NCBI GenBank assembly: GCA_029931535.1
Contig: JAQPZY010001295.1
Span: 186,001 to 250,000 of the forward strand
Reading direction: 5' to 3'
DNA: 64,000 nucleotides
Source: Margaritifera margaritifera
Taxonomy: Eukaryota > Mollusca > Bivalvia > Unionida > Margaritiferidae
Positions 12,060 to 24,200 of the stretch are shown here, piece after piece. The notes under the pieces were generated by a model that did not search any database, was not told where the DNA came from, and saw only the letters and a program-made list of their open reading frames with translations. A program made the position numbers and the translations under genes. The first letter of the stretch is position 1, and each line of letters starts with the position of its first letter.

Positions 12060-12770
12060 ATTTCCTCCTGACCCAATCCTGTCAAATATGTGCATATTAA
12101 TGGCAACTAAAATGTAAAAAAATTTCAGGTAATATATATTTCTCTAAGATAATCCTGGTTTATCAGGCAGGTATCACTATATTACTACGACCTAATTAGA
12201 ATTACTTTTAAGTAACCATATATTACCGGAATGCTTTGAAATTGCAGCAGGTATTATGAATTGCCTCATATAAATTTGATTTCAGGTAGGTAATACTAAA
12301 ATACAGACGCAAGCGAAATTCACATGATTACAAATTAAATGACACTAATGCGCATTTTCTGCACGTATATTACCTGTACGAGTTACCTCAGAAACATTAA
12401 GTTTCACCCTAGGCAATGCTAACTAAGACGCAATCGAATTCACAAAAAGTTATGCAATATTTAATAACCTCAGGTAAGCCTTGTTTATCTGCCAGGTATC
12501 CCTATATTATCTATAACAAAAAAGCATTATCTCCATATATTGAATTACCTGATGCCAATGCTAAGCATAGCTCGCGAAAGGCACAAAACATTAAGGTAAT
12601 ACATAGTTACCTGAGATAACATCGTCTATGCTAATCTGCCAGGTCTCTATACATGCCTGGCACTAATTCACATTATATAAAGTTACTATATATTACCTGA
12701 ATTTGTGTGAATTTTGTCGCAAGTATGTATAAAATACATCAGACGATGCAAATTATCTGCTACATGTTCC
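12060..12770. repeat. Cluster of degenerate AGGTAA/TTACCT repeats
   Basis: Many short blocks recur in both orientations: CAGGTAAT and ATTACCTGA, CTGCCAGGTATC, GCGAAATTCACA, and TATATTA spacers. The pattern suggests nested, diverged copies of a palindromic non-autonomous element. A related cluster lies at 29630-30200, with the CTGGCAGAT motif in the opposite orientation. Confidence 0.5.
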
Positions 12771-13479
12771 CGTTTCGCCTGATCATGAATTATGATTACT
12801 TGACAGCCAATTGCATTCAAATACTAAATCATATTTAACCTGCAGTTTCAAAAGTTAATTGTTTTAGCTGCAGAACTTGAATCCCTCACATCACCCATTT
12901 GTATAATGTATTTTCAAGTGCAGTGTTAAGAGTAAATTGTAATTTGTATGTACATTTCAATTCATCTTGAGTGCAATAATAAACATCTCGATCGCCATTC
13001 CGAAATTGAAGAAAGTGGTATTGAGAAGCGGAGGGGATTAGATTTGGTTTTTGGCATCAAAGTGTTTTGGGGCTGTTTTTACCTCTTAAGTAGAAGAGTA
13101 TTTCCTTTGTTAGACTGTCTGTCTCATACTTTCACAAAAAGATGCAATGTAATAATTGAATACTGTACCCGTCAGACACTTTGTAAATTGAGTAGAGTAG
13201 CCTACAGATATAGAACAGCTCATCTCCCAGGGTGTAAAGCAACCGAATTCCCTTCAGCTTTCTTTGCTGATTGCGAAATGCTGAGCATGCGCTGCACTGC
13301 ATTTAGTGAGCTGAGGCGTCTCGTTCAAATTGAAAGTAAAACTATACCCGAAAAAAGAGCGGTGTAGATAGATGCAAGTTCTTCTTATTTATTGGTAGAA
13401 TATATATAAAGAAATAGAGACAAAACGTCTTTTTTCCCCTTTTAAATATATTTAATTGATTAAATATTATGAATTTATC
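12771..13479. other. No recognised gene
   Basis: A 139-codon open frame is present (12948-13367), but it has no recognisable domain, signal or conserved-looking segment. I take it as chance. Confidence 0.4.
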
Positions 13480-14530
13480 AATGAAGATTATAAATAATCT
13501 TATAGTTAGAACTTTTTAGATATGTCTGATAGTATCTAAATGGTGAATCCAAATGTTTCCTTTCATAGACGTCCCATTTCAGAATTGATATTGAATAATG
13601 CCCCTTTGTACAGTTATTGTACAAAGTTTTTAAGATTATATAATGTTATAATATCAGATTTTAAAATTAAGAATGTGAAATTCTTTTTCATTATTTTGAT
13701 CAATAAATAGTTCTAAAGTAGCACCATAGAAAGGATTGTGCATTTTTAAATTGCACAATATATTTTATTGATATTTTTGTAAGTTTTCTACAATTAGTAA
13801 ATACAATTTTAAAAAATCATTTCCATGGTTATGGGTTAGGCAATTTTTATTATATATACAGAGTAGGGAAATGCAGTTGTTTTGTATTTAATCATATATC
13901 ATGTATATATTATTGTGGATATTTTTTTGTATCTTTTTTGGTGTAAATTTGTAGGCAAAATACTTTAAATACTTTAAAGCGGATTCATCCAAACTAAACC
14001 AGTTATTGAAGCATGTGTTTCTGACCCACATCAATAACAATAGAAGTCACCAAATAGAATACATTTATCAATCAAGTTCATATAAAATCTTAGAATTAAA
14101 CCTATTGGATAGATATTATCCAAACGGTGAATCCAATATGTCTATTTTAACAGACCTTCCATTTTCAAATTAACAATATCAATTGCCTTAGATGAAAAAT
14201 CTTGTAAATTATGGAGACCATCGAGATTAAAAAGATGCATTGATAAAGTTATTTATGTCAAATCTATGTTTGTTCATGCGTTTTGATACTTGCTTACGGG
14301 TTTGTCCAACATATTTCTTTTTCCAAGTTATCAAATAAATAACATTAGATGTTGACAATTAGTATCATAACGCATTTTAAAAGTTTCTTTGGTATTACTG
14401 GTACTGAAATATGTATTTTTATTAATGAAATAACAGTGCGAACATCTGGGTCTATTATATTTAATTGATGAACCATGACTTTTAAACATTTTAACAACTC
14501 TAGCTCACTTAATATTGAGATATGCTGAAA
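13480..14530 (-). mobile_element. Penelope-like element remains (GIY-YIG endonuclease end), two degenerate pieces
   Basis: Read on the minus strand, 14090-14520 gives a Cys pair (RCSHC, about 14433-14447), then after a frameshift a GIY-YIG-like core (VIYLI, then KKYVGQTRK at about 14299-14313, then RMNKHR), and further on a degraded stretch ending WIHRL. This order is typical of the C-terminal GIY-YIG domain of Penelope-like retroelements. A second, more decayed copy of the terminal part lies near 13500-13640, sharing the TGGATTCACC-like block. The reverse transcriptase is not seen. Many stops and frameshifts make this an old fossil. Confidence 0.5.
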
Positions 14531-14649
14531 TTGTGAAATCTGAGTCAACATGCCCTACTCTCCAGTTATATTTTTCGTACTTAATAGACATACTTATATT
14601 TCATCTTGCCTTCTATTATTATTTATGCTTATGTACATATGTTAAGTTC

Positions 14650-17100
14650 TTCCATTCAGCTTTATTTCATCACAGGGTTCCATGTGGAATATGGATAGAC
14701 TTAGTTTAAACAATATTGTATTTGCTAAATTATGCAAAAGGGGTCGGCTACACGTTCTCACAACATTAAATAAGCCCTTCTCCATACAACTATAGTGGTA
14801 CAAATTAATCAAACATGACAAGCGGCAGAAGAAAGGAAAATAACCAAAGAAAAACAAACAAACAAAAAAATAAAATAAAAAAAACATATAAAAAAAGAAG
14901 AAGAAGAACAACAAGTTAGGTGTGCTGATAATTAAAAGATAAAGCTTCGAAAAAGGAAAAAAGAAGAGATATCCAAGGCAAGTAAACAATGATGTTACCA
15001 AACTTTGGAAGGAATGCATTTAGTATGTAATGCACCTACATCACTATCAATTGGTCATTATACAGTCTGAGAAAGAGTAATATTACTAATAACAAGAATC
15101 CCTTTATATTTAGAATCTAAGGAAGAAGCATTAGCTAAAGCGCCCCGTATCCTTAATGTACTTTTAAAAGAACTTACAGACATTCAAAGTTTGCTCAGTT
15201 GCAATTTCAGGTGTGCCAAATTGAAGAGTGTTTGTAAAGATTGGTACTGGCATTTCTTTAAGACTAAGCATTAGATTTTGCCTTTGAACTGTGTATTGAG
15301 TGCAAATAAAAAGATATTGATATGCACTTTCTGCTTCTGTCCCACAGTGTCATAAGGTCATTGTCATACTGATCTTTTTGAGGTCTCTACATTTGTTTCT
15401 GATCAAAGTATGAATAATAGAGTATTAGCAATAACCAGAACGATAATAATAAGGAACGATACTGCTTAGCGGGGTAATATACTTTTTAAATTTTAAGAAA
15501 TCGCTTTCAACTTTGACATTTTCAGGTAGGCTATTCCAGATGAGAATAGAAGAGTTACGGAAAGATTTGTTTAGTTATTTCAAGTCTGGCATTTACTATA
15601 GAGAAGTTTTATCGATTACGTAAATTGTATCTTGACGTTTCTCCCACCAAATGAGGAAGGAGTTCATTTAAATAACTTGGCGAATCATTATAAATAATTA
15701 TATGAAAAGTGCAGAGTTTGTGAGATTTTCTTCTTTCTGAGAGCAGAGGCCAGCCGCATTCCTATTAAATATTGCGTGCGTGGGCATTTCTGGTTAGACC
15801 CGTGACTATCCTAGCAGCCTCTAACTGAAATCTCTCTAATCTATCTGAGTCTGCTTTTGAACATCCATCTCAAATGACATCTGCATATTCTAATATAGGC
15901 CTAATGTATGATAAGTAAAATATATCTAAGAATTTTCAACTCAGATTGTATTTGAGGGATCTTAAAATATTTAGCAATTTAGATGCTTTTTAAAGTATAT
16001 TTTCAATATGTAGACTCCAAGTGCATGTATTACTAAGTGTAAAGCCCGAATGTTTATGATTGTCAACAAAAGCAAGTGATTCGTTTTGGAACTTCAAGTT
16101 GGGAAAGAGTGGGTTATTCTTTTTGCTGGAAACATGACTTCGCTTTTTGTTGGGTTGAAGCTTACTAACCATTGATTTGACCAGTCATGTAGAGTTTGAG
16201 TATATATTGGATATCTTGCATACTTCTATAAGCGTAAGAGAGAGAACTGTCGTCGGCAAAAGGTCTGTTGAGACTAAGGAGATCATCAGCAATATCATTG
16301 ATATATGCACGAAACAATAACGGTCCTAGAACCGAACCCTGAGGCACCCCAACTGAAACAGACTGAATTGTAGATTATGTGGTTTTCACAACAACAGTTT
16401 GTGTTCTATCGGAGAGATAGTTGGTGAATCAATTAATCAGATCTGACTCTGTTTCATAGCTTTTTAGTTTACGGATATGACCTTTATGCCAAACTCGGTC
16501 GAATGCCTTCAATACATCGCAAAATATAACTCTTCTCCAAAATCGAGTGCTTCGCAAATACTATGATATATATCTATCAGTTGGTAAACGGTTGAGTGAT
16601 TTGGGAGAAAGCCTGATTGATATTTGTAAATAAAATCATTTTCATGCAAGAAATTTTATACAAGTTTGACAATGACCTTTTCCATGATTTTGCTAAGTAA
16701 AGAAATGAGTTTGTAAATGGTGGGATCATTTTTGCTATCTTTCTTGTGTATTGGTAATTCTACCGCTTTTCCTAAAGAACGGGAAATATTTTCTCAATAA
16801 GAATATTGCTGAATAAAATACATAGAGGTCCCATAATTGCTAGTGCTGAACCCTTTAGAAGATCGTGACTTATCAAAGCCACAAGTTTTATTTAGAGGAA
16901 TTGTTCTTATAAAGTCTAGAATTTCCTGTTCATTTATTACAATCATTAACGGATTCTTAATTGTGCGAAGTGGTAATTTCGGAAGAGTTACATTGGTATC
17001 ATTAATTTGAGAGACAGATGTGAAAAACGAATTTAAACACAAGGCCTTCTCTAAATCGGAGAATGCAGTGTTTAATGTGCCATCATATTTATACACTTAC
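14650..17100 (-). mobile_element. Old LINE remnant (RT), minus strand, in duplication copy 1
   Basis: Minus-strand fragments line up as a decayed non-LTR RT. An N-terminal block (EKALCLNSFFTSV, about 17050) is followed by MPQGSVLGPLLF (about 16347), the catalytic box as RPFADDSSL (about 16260) and SLAFVDNHKHSGFTLS (about 16080). Further fragments with SYIRPILEYADV and LEAARIVTGLTR (about 15800-15930) and a 3'UTR follow, ending near an AATAAA (minus strand) at about 14660. Numerous stops and frame changes show age. The left edge of the 4.5-kb duplication (14709) cuts through this 3'UTR, so the second copy lacks the terminal ~60 bp. Confidence 0.7.
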
Positions 17101-18300
17101 AAAGCAACATACATAATAGTTACCTATCCATTCTGTAATTACATTTTTCCTTTTATTTTTGCTTCCGTGATACTCTTCTTTATGCGGTTATAAAACTTTC
17201 TCGTATGTGCTACCAAATATATGACTTTTCTGTCCAACACCAAACAGCGCCGTCACTTCATATATAAAATAGTATGTTAAAAAATACCCTTAAAAACAAA
17301 CCACGCAACAGAAAATTATATGCAACAAACAAAATAAATTCCTTCCTTTTCACACTTGTCAAGCATATTAACCTCAGTTACAGCTTTGCTACATGCCATT
17401 ACTCTGGCGTCCTCTCTTGGTACTTTTCTCTAGTACCAATCTTATTTCTTGTTTACTTAATAAAAGGAGCAGTACTTTGCCGGTGCATCCAGAGATATCT
17501 ACGATCGCCGCTGATTACATGCAATGTAATAATTGAGACACCCCATAAAATTGCGCTGTAAGCAGTTTATTATATGGTTCCAGTATGACATTTAATGATT
17601 ATATTACCTAAAATCATCTGAGTTGGCAAGATGAATACGGTCCTATTGTGAGTGCGAGCTTCATCGTTGATAAATATATTTCCGCCGACCCTAGTGTGGT
17701 GCTCGTATTGAAGATACTCGATTCGAAAAACTATGTCGATTAGTCAAAGCGTAGACGAAACCCAGAGCTTTAAACTTTAAAAGAAATTTTGAGATTTAAA
17801 TTGCTAGTTTTGTTTCATTTTTGGCGTCGTAATATCGCCCTGATTGTATAGTTCTGCGATTTGGTTTCATTTAGGTGAATCTAAACTTTTTAATTAATTA
17901 ATCACAAGCTATATGTGTCGACTTATTTCGCTAAGTTTATGACTCTCATAATGGTAAAAAATATGTTGATAATATAAAAGAAACAATTATTTTATCCCTC
18001 TCAAGATATATTTGAATATTTTTTTGAATATCAAATGACTCGGAGAAATGATTAAAATATATACGCAAAGAGAGACTGAATGGATACGTGGTTATATCAA
18101 AGACCAAAGGATAATTTATGATGCAAAACCCAGAAGATATTATTGAAGTTAACAGAAGGGAAATTATATTAGCAAAACTATAACAAAAGCCTAAATAAGT
18201 CAGCGAAAATAATAAGTGATCAACTGAAGATATTCGAGGACATTTACATATTTTTTGAGCGGTCATATAGTGTTAACATTTTCATCCGTCACCTCATTAA
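17100..18300. other. Duplicated segment, no gene recognised
   Basis: AT-rich DNA with open frames of 95 codons (17274-17561, plus) and 106 codons (17946-18266, minus) that show no domain. Both recur unchanged in the second copy because of the duplication, not because of selection. Confidence 0.5.
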
Positions 18301-18850
18301 TTGTGTTTCCGCTCAATAACCTTTAAATGCCTTTTGACTTTGAACTATACCATTCTACTGCATCATGATTCCGTTCCTGGTTAATACATTTAAGATGGAC
18401 TTCATGGATTCAAATAAAATTTGATATGAGGTTTTACATCAAGAAGACCTAGGTCAAGTTAAATTCTCACCACTTTAAAACAAAATATTAATGGACTCAT
18501 GGTCCCTGTTTGACTTTGAACTTTTCACATTCATTGGATTATAACTTTGTTTCCACTCAATACCTTTTATAGGGCTTCATGAATTCAAACCAAATTTGGT
18601 ATGAAACTTTACACTTAGAAGATCTAGGTCAAATGTGATTTTCACTATGTTTCAACACAATTTGACTGTGTTATTGCCCCTGTTTGGCATGCATATTGTC
18701 ATTCAATGACATCATTATCTTCTTTCTGCTTAATTCAAGAACTTAATGAAATCAAAATTGGGTTTGACATTACACTACAAAGACCAAATTCAATTTCGAT
18801 TTTTACTTATTTCTAACAAAATATTTTACAAAGATTTGTCTCCTGTGCGT
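18300..18850 (+). repeat. Imperfect ~170-bp tandem repeat, three units
   Basis: Phrases such as TTCATGGATTCAAA, GAAGACCTAGGTCAA and CTGTTTGACTTTGAA recur. The ATG inside the first phrase falls at 18404, 18579 and 18746, giving periods of 175 and 167 bp. The units are diverged, so this is an old satellite-like block or repeat-rich element. Its duplicate is at 28714-29264. Confidence 0.6.
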
Positions 18851-19229
18851 TTACTTTATTTTGTTCTACAATGCTATCAAGCTAGCAGGGGCATCTGTAT
18901 TGTATTGTATAAAGCAGAGATGATTTATTTATTGATGTCAAGTTTAGAAATTTATTTAAACTAAAAATGTATCTTCTACACGAGTTCTTGTCTAAAACGC
19001 CACTGTCGGCCTTTTTACAATGCTGAACAATGAATTTACACCTTTCGCTGTTGCAATATGCGCACGTTTTGAACGACTCGTGTTTAGTTCTAATATGGCT
19101 GGTTCAAGTTGCGGCTATGATTTGTCGGCACCGAGTTCCAGTCTCTAAGATCAATTCTGACTGGATTAATTAGATAATGATAGTTACATCGGCCAGGTAA
19201 GTAAACTGACGCATCGCTCTGAAAACTGT

Positions 19230-21158
19230 GTGCAATCTGAAAGCTATAGCGATATTAACGGGTGTTTAATACATGAATTAAGTCCAGGAAGATTTCCATT
19301 GCTAAACGCTGCAAAGAATTTCATGTCAGTGAATACCAGTGATGGATATCAGTCGTCTTCTCCATGTGCTCGTGGATCACCCACATCATCCCCTGCTAGC
19401 CACCATTGCCTGCACCTACTCCCGACGTCCAACAGCACGGATGATGCTCCCTTCTCTCAAAATTATACACAAGATGATATTGCGTACTATGATCTTGATT
19501 CTCGTCCTGAGGATACTGATAACCCGCAAGTATCACAGATTCCTAATCAGGAATATATAGACATGTTGGACAAATTCTTTAATGGAGAGCCAGCGGGTGT
19601 ATATGTGGGTAAGCTCGTAAACTTTACAAACAACAAAGAAAACCTTATAAACTGGTACAGGACTATTTTAATAAGTCGGGCGCAATTGTTGCCAAACTGT
19701 CCACATGGTGCGCCAATTATTAGACGCAATTCAACAAAATTCAGTGCATCATATAAATATGCAAAGGATTGTTACAATTGTTACAATTTACAGCTTTTTA
19801 TTCATGGAGAACAACCCGATGTTATAGAGGAATTATTCAATGGTCGGATGACACGTAGTCACAACAGATTAGAAAATGTCTCCACACATGAAAACTACTC
19901 ACTGAATAATAGAGTGGAAACAGCAGAACTTAAAGCAATCGTACACAGCTGTAAGAGTGACTTGAACTCAGTGCAACACGAACTTAATAAAATAATAGGT
20001 CATTTGAACAATCGGATTGGCATCCTTGAAAAGCAAAACAAAGAACTCTCTACCGACAACATACATCTTAAGCATGCCTTACTCAGACTAGAGACCTTAG
20101 TAACAACTAAGTTTCAGCAATATGACAGCACAATGAAACACTCTCTTAATACAAATGTATCTTCTGTTGTTACCGGTAAAATTTCAGATGGCAATCACAG
20201 TGCAAATCAGACAGCACGTGACCATCTACAAAATCAACACACGGGAAGCAACGGGCAACAGCAATCTCAACACCAAATGAATTCAGACCCAGTAGCATCA
20301 TCTACAAGGTCAACTCCTAACTCACTACCACGTGTTCAAGTACAACCAGTGTGTAATGTTCCACCAGAGGATATTACGATTAACCCCACACGAGGCGATC
20401 TCCAGACGTCAACATGCATGAGATACTCTGATGCCCTGAATGCGACTCTGAGGCCATCAGAGACAATCAACTCAGTCACACAAACTCGCCGCACAGTATC
20501 TACTTCTGATGATGATGAAAACACTTCTCCCAAACGGAGTGCACCTTCTCTCAGCATAATCTCAAGTACTGATATTGCAAATGAAGCACATGATCAGCGG
20601 ACTCAGTCTCTTGCCATTGATGGACAATCTCAAACAAGAGCAAGTTTAAAGGATATTAATGTATGTATGAAAACCAATCATGTACAAACAAACAAAATGT
20701 CAATCCAAGAAAAACTATCTAACTTAGCGCATGGAAATAATTCTTCGAATAATTCTTCAAGTAATTCAGCATCCCCAAACACAGTAAAATCTCACCCACT
20801 ATCAACAACAACAGGTCACAATCTATTAGACCAGGAGGAACAAAACTTTGAAAATCCCGGTGAAGTTTTCATAGGGGTATATAGGAAAAGAAATGTCAGC
20901 TATTTTATTTGGGGAATTGATAATTCATCCACTAGGGCGGGCATCTATGCTCATTTCCAAAAAAATGGCGCAAAAATAAGCTCTCTGGCCTTGTACCGCA
21001 GCAAATCTGGAACCTTATATGCACGTATAAATGTTAATTCACAATATGCACAAATAGTAGAATCGGAAGATTTCTCCTGGCCCGATGGTATCATTTGCAC
21101 TCACTGGAAATCTCCTGCTAAAAGGGTCAAATCACCTGTTAAAAACTACAATAATTGA
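19230..21158 (+). CDS. LINE ORF1 protein
   Basis: ORF1 proteins of two-ORF LINEs bind the element RNA as a chaperone. This frame is open from 19209. The first ATG in frame is at 19323, giving 612 residues; 19230 is only a GTG. Seen in order: a Ser/Pro-rich N-terminus; a region with CPHG and CYNCY cysteines (about residues 150-185 of the open frame); a predicted coiled coil at about 225-300 with Leu/Ile heptads; a long Ser/Thr/Asn/Gln-rich linker; and a C-terminal globular part of about 85 residues with alternating beta/alpha character, ending DFSWPDGIICTHW. The last part is RRM-like in length and pattern, which is inference. No RNA-binding zinc knuckle of the CCHC type is seen in ORF1. It lies 43 bp upstream of the ORF2 open frame. 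Confidence 0.75.
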   Translation: MQSESYSDINGCLIHELSPGRFPLLNAAKNFMSVNTSDGYQSSSPCARGSPTSSPASHHCLHLLPTSNSTDDAPFSQNYTQDDIAYYDLDSRPEDTDNPQVSQIPNQEYIDMLDKFFNGEPAGVYVGKLVNFTNNKENLINWYRTILISRAQLLPNCPHGAPIIRRNSTKFSASYKYAKDCYNCYNLQLFIHGEQPDVIEELFNGRMTRSHNRLENVSTHENYSLNNRVETAELKAIVHSCKSDLNSVQHELNKIIGHLNNRIGILEKQNKELSTDNIHLKHALLRLETLVTTKFQQYDSTMKHSLNTNVSSVVTGKISDGNHSANQTARDHLQNQHTGSNGQQQSQHQMNSDPVASSTRSTPNSLPRVQVQPVCNVPPEDITINPTRGDLQTSTCMRYSDALNATLRPSETINSVTQTRRTVSTSDDDENTSPKRSAPSLSIISSTDIANEAHDQRTQSLAIDGQSQTRASLKDINVCMKTNHVQTNKMSIQEKLSNLAHGNNSSNNSSSNSASPNTVKSHPLSTTTGHNLLDQEEQNFENPGEVFIGVYRKRNVSYFIWGIDNSSTRAGIYAHFQKNGAKISSLALYRSKSGTLYARINVNSQYAQIVESEDFSWPDGIICTHWKSPAKRVKSPVKNYNN

Positions 21159-21261
21159 TAACATATTCTGTTTTATTATATCTCACTAACCTATTCCTTA
21201 TATGATTTTTGAAACTACAATGTCAATTTTATTTCTTTACATATGTAAACTAAGTGTAACA

Positions 21262-24200
21262 ATGGCTTTAAATTTACTTTTATGGAATGTCAGAGGCATA
21301 ATGTCATCGACAATATGTCTCGGCAATTTATTGGATCAGTATGACTGTGACATTGCATTCATAAATGAACACAAGCTTCGTCCACAAAATGCATCGTTTA
21401 TGGATTCCATACATTCCAAATATGCAACTTTCACCTGTTGCCAGGAGACATCAGATCCCTTCGGGCCAATCAATTGTGGCAAATCAGGGGTCTCAATTAT
21501 GTTCAAAAAACAACTGGAACAAAAAATTGTACCAATGGAAAACATAAACGACAGAATTATAGGTGCAAAGCTTGTTGGTCTCTCTCACAAACCTCTATAC
21601 TTAATTTGTGTCTACATGCCCTCAGAGAACGATATTAAGCACTACCGTGAAATAATTGAGATTCTTGATGACTTGTACGAGCACCTCTCGGAAGAGGGGC
21701 ATGTCATTATTGCAGGTGACATGAACGCAAGTTTGATAGACTGCTCTAGAGTTAACGCCCGTAAATGTAAAGAATTAAAGGACTTCGTGGGCCGAAATCA
21801 GATAAAGGCGATAAATACTGCACCAAACTGTATCGGTCCAAAATATTCATATGCCCCTTTTCAAACCATGCTCGATTACATATTGACTGACAGCATCGTT
21901 AGTTCCAATGTTAAACGTTGTGAAATAATCCAGGAAGGTAAAATTTCTACAACATCAGACCACTTACCTGTATTCTGTTCAGTTCCGATCCAAAACAATA
22001 TAATCCCAAAGGTATCGAAACTGCACGACCTAACGGCATGGCACAAAGTCGGCAACAACGAGATTTGTCACTATCAAAACGCACTAGCACGTAACTTACA
22101 AGACCGCCTAACAAGAGAGATTAACGGTCCGCACGAAATAGACCGACTGTGTACTGATATAACTGAATGCATGCTACAAGCTGCACGAGACGCGCTTCCC
22201 ATTAAGCGTTTTAACCCACACACAAAGCCATACTGGAATGAAACATTAAAGCGGAGTCATAAAATAGAACGTGAAGCACGCATAGTCTGGGTGAAACAAG
22301 GCAGACCAAGAGGCTTGCAGCACGAAACATATGCTCTATATAAAAAAGCAAAGCGTGAATTCAGGAACGCTCAACGAATAGCTAGTGAATCTTTTCTGAA
22401 TAACTCCCTGAATGAAATTCAAGAAGCGGCCGAATGCGATTTACGCCTTTTTTGGCATCTAATTAAAAAGAGCAAACCGAACAAACACAAATCTTGTGTT
22501 GAAATTTTTTATGGTGGTAAGACCTATTCTGACCCATCTTCGGTAGCTGGTGCTTTTGCAGATTTTTTTTTCTGAATTGTACACACCGAAAGATTATGAT
22601 ATTTATGACAAAGACTTTTATAACTCAGTAGAGAAAACAATCTGTGATCTCAAACATTATTCTAAGAAGCACGTACATAGACAAGAAACTTTAGATGATG
22701 AAATCTCTGATCAAGAACTATGCAGCGCACTTCGTACGTTAAAAAAGTCGAAAGCTCCAAGTCATGATCACCTTCAAAATGAGCACCTTATCTATGGTGG
22801 TCCTCAGCTAAATAAAACAATCTTAAAATTGTTCAACTCGATATTAAAGCATGAATATATACCAAGTACATGGAGAAGAGGTCTTACCGTGCCTATCTAC
22901 AAAGGTAATGGGAAAAGCAGAGCTGATCCCGATAGTTATCGGCCAATATCCTTGTTACCAGTGCTGTACAAATTATTTGAAAAAATTATGCAAGCAAAGA
23001 TTAATAACTTCTTGGTGACGAAGGAAACCATATTCCCTAATCCACAACAACGAGGCTTTCAAAAGAATCTAAGCTGCCTCACGGCCTCTTTTAATCTTCA
23101 AGAGGTCATTAATTATAACTCTGACTGCGGTAGCCCTACCTATGCTGCCTTTCTCGATACTCAAAAAGCCTTTGACACCGTTTGGCACGCTGCTCTACTC
23201 TTGAAACTATATAATTTGGGAATTCGGGGGAAAATCTGGAGAATAATAGGGAATACATATCAAAGTGTACAAAGTGCAGTCGTAGTTAGCAAATACCAGT
23301 CTAGATGGTTCGATATCAAGCGAGGCGTTAGACAAGGAGGCGTCCTGTCCTCATTTTTGTATCTGGTATTTATAGACGAGTTGCTACAGCAATTAGTAAA
23401 AAGCACACTGGGATGTAAAATTGGAAGTTTAGAGTGCTGCTGCCCTACGCTTGCAGATGATCTCACGTGCCTGTCAAATTCTCCAGATAACTTAGCTAAA
23501 ATGCTAGAAATTGTTCTCAAATATTCTAAAAAATGGAACTACAAACTAAACTCTACAAAGTCATATATTATAATATTTGGCAAGAAAAGAAATTCTAACT
23601 ATAAGCTGTCTCTAACACTTGACGAAGAAATAATTACTGAAACTGACTCCGTCACTCACCTAGGAATACTACAGGATAAATCACGTCGTTCCATCAACCG
23701 CACCCGCAACGCTTGTAGAAGAGCAAGGCAGGTCTTTTTTAGTCTTGCAAACGTTGGGATGGGTACCCCAAACCTAAACCCCAAAACATCCGCGAGTTTA
23801 TATAAGAAAATCGTGATTCCAACCTTACTATATGGCTGCGAACTTTGGAATGAGCTTCAAAAATGCGATCTACTGGAGCTCAACAAATTGCAACATTTTA
23901 CAGCAAAAAGAATTCAGGGATTTTCTGAACAAACGCGGTCAGATATGTGTGAGTCAATGCTGGGACTAATAAGAATCACAACCGAAATTGATCGACGTAA
24001 ACTTCTCTTCCTAGGTAAACTCTGCACCCTGTCCAATAACACCATCTCCAAACAAATATTCCTCATACGTCTTCACATGTATTTTGATAGCACCCAATCT
24101 GTACAATCTGGTTTTATTCCAGATATTTGGAATTTACTTCAGAAGTATGAGCTTACAGATTTCCTCCTGAACTTCATTAATCAATCAATTTTCCCTAACA

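Larger units (their letters stand above)
14709..19207. repeat. 4,499-bp direct duplication, copy 1
   Basis: This segment recurs at 25123-29621 with a constant offset of 10,414 bp. All stretches I compared and all reading frames in it are identical, so I see no indel. Outside these limits the sequences differ at once (14708 A against T; 19208 G against T). Its right edge abuts base 1 of the retrotransposon at 19208. Confidence 0.95.

Noticed and set aside
12948..13367. 139-codon plus-strand open frame
   Set aside because: No recognisable domain or motif, no splice context, in AT-rich repeat-filled DNA; length is possible by chance.
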